Below, one piece after another: positions 1 through 5,156 of a DNA stretch of 5,156 nucleotides. The DNA lies in the NCBI GenBank assembly GCA_018335615.1, contig JAGXRS010000233.1, forward strand, positions 1 through 5,156. Direction: 5' to 3'. Below the pieces are notes generated by a model. It saw only the letters and a program-made list of their open reading frames with translations, ran no database searches and was not told the origin of the DNA. A program made the position numbers and the translations under genes. The stretch comes from Hydrogenophaga sp. (GTDB lineage: Bacteria; Pseudomonadota; Gammaproteobacteria; Burkholderiales; Burkholderiaceae_C). Positions within the stretch are counted from its first letter, which is position 1. Every line of letters begins with the position of its first letter.

Positions 1-75
1 TCACACCACAACACCAACGCCGTGGGCCTGCCGCAGTACCGGGTGGCACTGGCCGACCTGTTCGGGCTGCACTGA
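1..75 (+). CDS. 3' end of an unidentified protein-coding gene (partial)
   Basis: Frame 1 is open from the window edge to a TGA at 73-75 and encodes 24 residues ending ...YRVALADLFGLH. Codons have G or C in the third position almost throughout, as in the other genes here, which supports real coding sequence. The tail is too short to assign a family. It does not resemble the C-terminus of MutL, which is often found near miaA in related bacteria. No membrane segment or catalytic motif can be recognised. The 98-nt gap to the next gene suggests the following MFS gene need not be in the same operon. Confidence 0.55.
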   Translation, partial: SHHNTNAVGLPQYRVALADLFGLH

Positions 76-76
76 A

Positions 77-95
77 GGCGGCGCCCTGAGCCGCC
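77..95 (+). terminator. Weak stem-loop just after the upstream gene
   Basis: GGCGGC (77-82) can pair with GCCGCC (90-95) around a 7-nt loop, starting 2 nt after the stop codon at 73-75. A competing perfect 12-nt palindrome, CCGCCCGGGCGG (91-102), overlaps the right arm. No T-tract follows, so this is not a classical intrinsic terminator. In DNA this GC-rich, such a short stem could be chance. The rest of 96-173 is GC-rich and shows no convincing promoter or Shine-Dalgarno sequence for the MFS gene. Confidence 0.22.
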
Positions 96-173
96 CGGGC
101 GGTTCGCTGCGGCACTCGCCGCGCCGGCCGGCCCTGGCCACGGTCCCCGGCGCCATCTGCTACCCTCGACCGG

Positions 174-1451
174 ATGCCCGCTTCTCCCGTTTCCGCCGCC
201 GCGCCCGCGGCCATGTCGCCCGGCCTCATCGTTCTCGTGCTCTCGCTGCTGCTGGGCCTGCAGCCCTTGGCGACCGACCTGTACCTCCCGGCCCTGCCGG
301 CGCTCACCGCGGGTTTCGGCGCCCCCATGCCGCAGGCGCAGCTCACGCTGACCGCGCTGTTGCTGGCCTTTGGCCTGTCGCAACTGGTCTGGGGGCCGCT
401 ATCGGACCGCTTCGGCCGCCGCCCGGTCCTGCTGCTGGGCATGGCGGCCTTCGTGGCAGCCTCGGTTGGCAGCAGCTTTGCACCCAGCATGGAACACCTG
501 ATCGCCTGGCGCGCCGTGCAGGGCATGGCCATGGGTGCCGGGGTGATGTGCGCGCGCGCCATCGTGCGCGACCTGTACGCGCCCACCGAAGGCGCCCGCA
601 TCATGTCCAAGGGGCTCACCGGCCTGGGCGTGATCGCCTGCGCCAGCGCGCCACTGGGTGGCCTGCTGTCCGACCTGTTCGGCTGGCGCGTGGCGCTGCT
701 GGCGCTGGCGGTGTTCGGGGCGGTCACGCTGGCCGTGCTGGCCTGGCGCTTCGAGGAAACCCTGCCGAAGAAAAATCCGCAGGCGCTGCAGCCGCTCACG
801 CTGCTGCGCACCTGGGGGCAGATCGCGCGCCACCCGACCTTCATTGCCTTTGCGCTGCTGGCCACCACCTCGTATGGCGGCCTGTTCACTTTCCTGGCCG
901 CCTCGTCGTTCGTGTTCATCCAGGTGCTGGGCCTGAGCAAGACGGCCTACGGGCTGGTGATGATGTCGATGTCGCTCAGCTACATCGGCGGCACGCTGGC
1001 CTGCCGGCGCTTGCTGCTGCGCTTCGGCGTGCGCCGCACGGTGGCAATTGCCGGCGTGTTCACGCTCACCGGCGGCACCGCCATGGGCGTGATGGCGCTG
1101 ATGGGCGTGCAGAACCTGTGGGCCATCATGGTCCCCTTCTACCTGTTCATGATGGGCCATGGCGTGCACCAGCCCTGCGGCCAGAGCGGTTCGGTCGGCC
1201 CGTTCCCGCAGGCCGCGGGCGCGGCCTCGGCCCTGAGCGGTTTCATGATGATGATCGTCGCGTTTGCCATGGGCGGCTGGCTGGGCAAAAGCCTGGCCGC
1301 CATTGGCGAGGGCTCGGGCACGGTGCTGCCCCTGACCAACGGCATCTGGCTCTGGAGCGTGCTGATCGCTGGCACCGCGTGGACGCTGGTCCAGCGGCAC
1401 GGAGAAGCCCAGGCCCCACTCGTGCGCACCACCTCCGAACCCACGCCATGA
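174..1451 (+). CDS. MFS multidrug efflux transporter, Bcr/CflA family (drug:H+ antiporter)
   Basis: This 425-residue inner-membrane protein probably exports small molecules in exchange for protons. By eye it has about 12 hydrophobic segments in two halves, with a charged central loop around residues 190-220. Family marks are ATDLYLPALP at 33-42 at the end of TM1, motif A (GPLSDRFGRRP, 74-84) in the TM2-TM3 loop, and an Arg in TM4 (R113, in AWRAVQGMAMGAG). A HGVHQPCGQSG stretch in the C-terminal half is typical of Burkholderiales Bcr/CflA members. Length is slightly above the usual 390-410 because of an Ala/Pro-rich N-terminus; M14 (ATG at 213) is a plausible alternative start, and neither ATG has a good Shine-Dalgarno. 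The stop overlaps the miaA start (ATGA), implying coupled translation. Family assignment is firm; the substrate (for example bicyclomycin or chloramphenicol, as in relatives) cannot be read from sequence, so I give no symbol. Confidence 0.9.
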   Translation: MPASPVSAAAPAAMSPGLIVLVLSLLLGLQPLATDLYLPALPALTAGFGAPMPQAQLTLTALLLAFGLSQLVWGPLSDRFGRRPVLLLGMAAFVAASVGSSFAPSMEHLIAWRAVQGMAMGAGVMCARAIVRDLYAPTEGARIMSKGLTGLGVIACASAPLGGLLSDLFGWRVALLALAVFGAVTLAVLAWRFEETLPKKNPQALQPLTLLRTWGQIARHPTFIAFALLATTSYGGLFTFLAASSFVFIQVLGLSKTAYGLVMMSMSLSYIGGTLACRRLLLRFGVRRTVAIAGVFTLTGGTAMGVMALMGVQNLWAIMVPFYLFMMGHGVHQPCGQSGSVGPFPQAAGAASALSGFMMMIVAFAMGGWLGKSLAAIGEGSGTVLPLTNGIWLWSVLIAGTAWTLVQRHGEAQAPLVRTTSEPTP

Positions 1452-2497
1452 CGATGAGCGACGTGCCCGACACGGCAACACCGTGTGACCAGCCCGGCCC
1501 GGCGGCCGCCGTCGCCCCGTTGGGCGGCATGGGTCCCACACGACGGGGCTGTATCGCCCTGGCCGGCCCCACCGCCAGCGGCAAGAGCGCCGCGTCGCTG
1601 GTCATCGCCCGGCGCTGGCCGGTGGAGATCATCAGCGTGGACTCGGCCCTGGTCTACCGCGGCATGGACATCGGCACCGCCAAGCCCACGCCCGCGGAAC
1701 GGGCCGAGGTGCCACACCACCTGATCGACATCCGCGATCCGCTGGACGCCTACAGCGCGGCGGCCTTCGTGTCCGACGCCAGCCGCCTGATCGGGGAGAT
1801 CCAGGCGCGAGGCCGCACACCGCTGCTGGTAGGCGGCACGATGCTTTATTTCAAGGCGCTGATACAGGGCATGGACGACATGCCGAAGGCCGACGCCGGC
1901 GTACGCGAACGCATCGAAGCACAGGCCCGGGAGCGGGGATGGCCTGCGCTGCACGCCGCGCTGGCCCTTGTCGACCCCGCCACGGCGGCGCGCCTGTCGC
2001 CCAACGACTCGCAGCGCATCCAGCGAGCACTGGAGGTGTACGAGGTGAGCGGGCAACCCATCTCGACACTGCAGACGGGACAGGCGGGGGTGCACGACAG
2101 CCCGCTCGCGCCCGACCGACTGGTCTCGCTGGAGCCACAGGACCGGGCCTGGCTGCACGGCCGCATTGCCCAGCGGTTCGACGCCATGCTGGCCGACGGA
2201 CTGGTCGGCGAAGTGCAGCGTCTGCGCGCGCGCGGCGACCTGCACATCGACTTGCCGTCCATGCGGTGTGTGGGCTACCGCCAGGTCTGGGAACTCCTGG
2301 ACGCTGCGGGCCCGGGACCCCTGACACCGGCGCAACAGGCCTTGCTGCGCGAGCGCGGCGTGGCGGCCACGCGGCAGCTTGCCAAACGCCAGCTGACCTG
2401 GCTGCGTTCCATGCCACAGCGCCGGGTCATTGCCTGCGATGCGCCCGACGCCTTGGACCTTGTGCTCGAATCGGTGCGGGAGTTGATGGCCGCGTGA
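1448..2497 (+). CDS. miaA: tRNA dimethylallyltransferase (isopentenyl-tRNA transferase) MiaA
   Basis: MiaA transfers a dimethylallyl group from DMAPP to N6 of adenosine 37 in tRNAs reading UNN codons, the first step towards ms2i6A; it is cytosolic. Visible motifs are a P-loop-like GPTASGKS at 40-47, DSALVYRGMDIGTAKP at 65-80 (D65 matches the general-base Asp of the family), HHLIDIRDP at 90-98, LLVGGTMLYF at 126-135, DSQRIQRALEV at 187-197, MRCVGYRQVW at 272-281 and RQLAKRQLTWLR near 309-320. All expected landmarks are present. At 349 residues it is longer than the usual 300-320, owing to about 34 unconserved residues before IALAGPTASGKS. Starts at 1448 (overlapping the MFS stop), 1454 (M3) and 1529 (M28) are all in frame; I chose 1448 for the ATGA overlap, but M28 would give a standard-length enzyme. 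The reading frame stays open upstream to 548 inside the MFS gene, which is a frame shadow and not a fusion. Confidence 0.96.
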   Translation: MTMSDVPDTATPCDQPGPAAAVAPLGGMGPTRRGCIALAGPTASGKSAASLVIARRWPVEIISVDSALVYRGMDIGTAKPTPAERAEVPHHLIDIRDPLDAYSAAAFVSDASRLIGEIQARGRTPLLVGGTMLYFKALIQGMDDMPKADAGVRERIEAQARERGWPALHAALALVDPATAARLSPNDSQRIQRALEVYEVSGQPISTLQTGQAGVHDSPLAPDRLVSLEPQDRAWLHGRIAQRFDAMLADGLVGEVQRLRARGDLHIDLPSMRCVGYRQVWELLDAAGPGPLTPAQQALLRERGVAATRQLAKRQLTWLRSMPQRRVIACDAPDALDLVLESVRELMAA

Positions 2498-2577
2498 GGC
2501 GGCCACCAAAGCACCCACCGATGCCACCCCGACGTCCCCTCTGACGATCAGTCCCTCACACGCCCGTACACCCCGCC

Positions 2578-3246
2578 ATGAGCCTCATCGTCCACCAGCT
2601 CGGCAAACGCTACGGCAACACCCCGGTGTTCAGCCAGGTGGATCTGCGGGTGGATCCGGGTGATTTCGTGGCCATCGTGGGCGAGTCGGGCGTGGGCAAG
2701 TCCAGCCTGCTGAACTGCCTGGCCGCGCTCGACGACTGGACCGAAGGCCGTATCGAGCATCAGGGCTCCGACCTGAGCCAGCTCGACGACACGCAGCGCG
2801 CCCACTGGCGGCGCCAGCACCTGGGCTTCGTGTTCCAGGCCTTCCATGTGCTGCCGCACCTGGACGTGACGCAGAACGTGGGCCTGCCGCTGCTGCTGCT
2901 GGGCCGCCCCGACCCGGCGCGGGTGCAGGCCATGCTGGACGCGGTGGGACTGGGCGATCTGGGCGGCCGGCTGCCGGCGCAGCTCTCGGGTGGACAGTTG
3001 CAACGGGTGGCGATTGCCCGCGCCCTGGTGCACCGCCCCAGCCTGCTGCTGGCCGACGAGCCCACCGGCAACCTCGACCCCGCCACCGCCGCCCAGGTGA
3101 TGGACGTGCTGGAACAGCAGGCCGCCGAGAGCGGCGCCGCACTGGTGCTGGTGACCCACTCCAGCGCTGCGGCCTCGCGGGCGCGGCGCGTGCTGCACCT
3201 GAGCGCCCAAGGGCTGACGCCGTCCCCCGTGGGCATGGCGGGCTGA
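2578..3246 (+). CDS. ABC transporter ATP-binding protein, LolD/MacB-like class, without adjacent permease
   Basis: A complete 222-residue nucleotide-binding subunit that would power a membrane permease from the cytoplasmic face. Motifs in order: Walker A GESGVGKS at 35-42, Q-loop FVFQAF with Q87, signature LSGGQLQRVAIARAL at 136-150, Walker B LLLADEP at 156-162 with catalytic E161, D-loop NLD at 165-167 and switch His H194 in VTHSS. The spacing and the phrase ADEPTGNLDP place it in the LolD/FtsE/MacB group, whose partners are usually FtsX/LolC-like permeases. No permease lies on either side here: miaA precedes it by 80 nt and zwf follows. Position 195 is Ser where many relatives have Asp (THD), probably tolerated. 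No clear Shine-Dalgarno precedes the ATG, but the start fits the family's usual N-terminus. The 80-nt gap before it (2498-2577) is pyrimidine-rich and I see no hairpin in it. The substrate is unknown; lolD is only one possibility. Confidence 0.9.
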   Translation: MSLIVHQLGKRYGNTPVFSQVDLRVDPGDFVAIVGESGVGKSSLLNCLAALDDWTEGRIEHQGSDLSQLDDTQRAHWRRQHLGFVFQAFHVLPHLDVTQNVGLPLLLLGRPDPARVQAMLDAVGLGDLGGRLPAQLSGGQLQRVAIARALVHRPSLLLADEPTGNLDPATAAQVMDVLEQQAAESGAALVLVTHSSAAASRARRVLHLSAQGLTPSPVGMAG

Positions 3247-3252
3247 AGGCCG

Positions 3253-3270
3253 GTGCGCGCCGCAGCGCAC
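3253..3270 (+). terminator. GC-rich hairpin after the ABC ATPase gene, possible terminator
   Basis: GTGCGC (3253-3258) and GCGCAC (3265-3270) form a perfect 6-bp stem around a 6-nt loop, starting 6 nt after the stop codon. No T-run follows, so it is not a textbook intrinsic terminator, though it may pause polymerase or protect the 3' end. Its place between a complete gene and the separate regulatory region of zwf fits the end of a transcription unit. The remaining GC-rich part of this gap (3271-3365) also holds CCCTAGGG at 3309-3316 and a weak ACAA-N5-TTGT inverted repeat at 3318-3330, neither with a clear role. Confidence 0.35.
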
Positions 3271-3368
3271 GCAATGACGCATGCCGCACCGACGCGCGCG
3301 CAACCCTGCCCTAGGGTACAAAGAGCTTGTGCCGGCGGTGAACCCGCCCCTGGCTCATCCAGCCAGCA

Positions 3369-3383
3369 TGTAACTTAAGTACA
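3369..3383. promoter_or_regulatory. Putative HexR operator, primary site upstream of zwf
   Basis: TGTAACTTAAGTACA has the TGTA-N7-TACA architecture and 15-bp length of known HexR sites; against my recollection of the proteobacterial consensus TGTAATTWAATTACA it agrees at 13 of 15 positions. HexR is an RpiR/SIS-domain repressor released by KDPG that controls zwf, edd, eda and related genes. The core also contains ACTTAAGT (3373-3380), a perfect 8-bp palindrome in a different register. It lies in an AT-rich island directly before zwf, 36 nt from the start codon, where such a site would be expected. No hexR gene is visible in the window. Confidence 0.6.
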
Positions 3384-3385
3384 AT
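3380..3385 (+). promoter_or_regulatory. Candidate -10 element of the zwf promoter
   Basis: TACAAT matches the sigma-70 -10 consensus at 5 of 6 bases and overlaps the right half of the putative HexR site, which would fit repression by occlusion. No recognisable -35 lies 15-18 bp upstream and no extended -10 TG is present. If used, transcription would start near 3391-3393 and leave a leader of about 28 nt. Other AT-rich hexamers nearby, such as TAGATA (3386-3391), could serve instead. Confidence 0.28.
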
Positions 3386-3401
3386 TAGATATTGATTTCT
3401 A

Positions 3402-3416
3402 GGTAACTAAATTAGA
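3402..3416. promoter_or_regulatory. Second, weaker HexR-like site next to the zwf start codon
   Basis: GGTAACTAAATTAGA agrees with the TGTAATTWAATTACA form at 12 of 15 positions and shares GTAACT with the upstream site as a direct repeat (3370-3375 and 3403-3408). The 33-bp offset puts the two sites on nearly the same helical face. It ends 3 nt before the zwf ATG, leaving no room for a normal Shine-Dalgarno. Both half-sites are imperfect, so AT-rich chance similarity is possible. Confidence 0.35.
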
Positions 3417-3419
3417 TTC

Positions 3420-4891
<1,472 letters not shown>

Positions 4892-4895
<4 letters not shown>

Positions 4896-5156
4896 AGACC
4901 GAACACGCGGGCGCCACACCCCTGGGCATCGCCGCCCACATCGCCGCGGCCCTGCGCGCCGCCATCGCCGCGCGCGGCCAGGCCAGCCTGGCGGTATCGG
5001 GCGGCAAGTCGCCCATCCCGCTGTTCGAGGCGCTGCGCGAGCAGGCACTGGACTGGTCGGCGGTGTCCGTGGTGCTGGTGGACGAACGTGTGGTCCCGCG
5101 CGACCATGCCGACAGCAACACCGCCCTGGTGGCGTGCCACCTGCTCCAGGGGCGGG
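4892..5156 (+). CDS. pgl: 6-phosphogluconolactonase, N-terminal part (runs off the window)
   Basis: Hydrolyses 6-phosphogluconolactone, the product of Zwf, to 6-phosphogluconate in the cytosol. The frame from ATG at 4892 is open to the window end and gives 88 codons of an enzyme usually 225-260 residues long. The NagB/DevB-type fold is recognised from LAVSGGKSPIPLFEAL (33-48), the phosphate-binding glycine-rich loop, and VVLVDERVVPRDHADSN (60-76), the conserved DER...SN signature of the family. An Ala-rich helix (about 14-28) precedes the first motif. The 4-nt overlap with zwf and the strong Shine-Dalgarno indicate one operon with coupled translation of consecutive pathway steps. The rest of the protein lies beyond the window, so intactness cannot be judged. 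Confidence 0.93.

Noticed and set aside
91..132. GC palindromes CCGCCCGGGCGG (91-102) and GCCGGCCGGC (123-132) as possible operators before the MFS gene
   Set aside because: Such GC-only palindromes arise readily by chance in DNA of this composition, and there is no repeat spacing, promoter or divergent regulator gene to support an operator.
548..1447. Open frame running from inside the MFS gene into miaA, as if a 649-residue fusion protein
   Set aside because: The upstream 300 codons are the +2 shadow of the MFS gene, rich in Arg/His/Ala with no domain; the MFS frame has clear family motifs, so MiaA starts at 1448 or later.
399..1541. Minus-strand open frame of 380 codons opposite the MFS gene
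   Set aside because: The composition (His/Gln/Arg/Gly/Ala-rich, no hydrophobic core) is that of a codon shadow, and no motif could be recognised.
1139..2527. Long minus-strand open frame of 462 codons antisense to the MFS gene and miaA
   Set aside because: Long antisense frames are expected opposite GC-rich genes. The translation is low-complexity in Arg/Gly/Ala/His, has no recognisable domain and crosses two well-supported genes.
2548..3321. Minus-strand open frame of 257 codons opposite the ABC ATPase gene
   Set aside because: The opposite strand encodes an ATPase with every expected motif, so this frame is a shadow.

Overview
The window is G+C-rich DNA with strong G/C preference at third codon positions. 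Every recognisable gene lies on the + strand. Protein wording (the MiaA and Bcr/CflA motifs), the zwf-pgl pairing and the base composition suggest a betaproteobacterium of the order Burkholderiales, probably Comamonadaceae-like. This is judged from recognition only; no search was run.

Layout. (1) Positions 1-75 are the last 24 codons of an unidentified gene. (2) An MFS drug:H+ antiporter of the Bcr/CflA type (174-1451) overlaps miaA, the tRNA A37 dimethylallyltransferase (1448-2497), by an ATGA stop/start, so the two are probably translated as a coupled pair. (3) After an 80-nt gap comes a single ABC ATPase of the LolD/MacB-like class (2578-3246), with no permease beside it in the window. (4) A 173-nt intergenic region (3247-3419) begins with a GC-rich hairpin that may end the upstream transcription unit. 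It finishes in an AT-rich island of about 50 nt that stands out sharply from its surroundings. (5) zwf, glucose-6-phosphate dehydrogenase (3420-4895), overlaps by ATGA the start of pgl, 6-phosphogluconolactonase (4892 to the window end, truncated).

How the genes work together. Zwf and Pgl are consecutive steps converting glucose-6-phosphate to 6-phosphogluconate, feeding the Entner-Doudoroff and/or pentose phosphate pathways. The AT-rich island before zwf holds a 15-bp inverted repeat (3369-3383) of the TGTA-N7-TACA form known for HexR, the KDPG-responsive RpiR-family regulator of central carbon metabolism. A second, weaker copy (3402-3416) lies 33 bp downstream, about three helical turns away. 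This paired-operator arrangement is the most interesting signal here. The other genes look like ordinary chromosomal housekeeping or accessory genes. I see no mobile element, CRISPR array, RNA gene or convincing new system.
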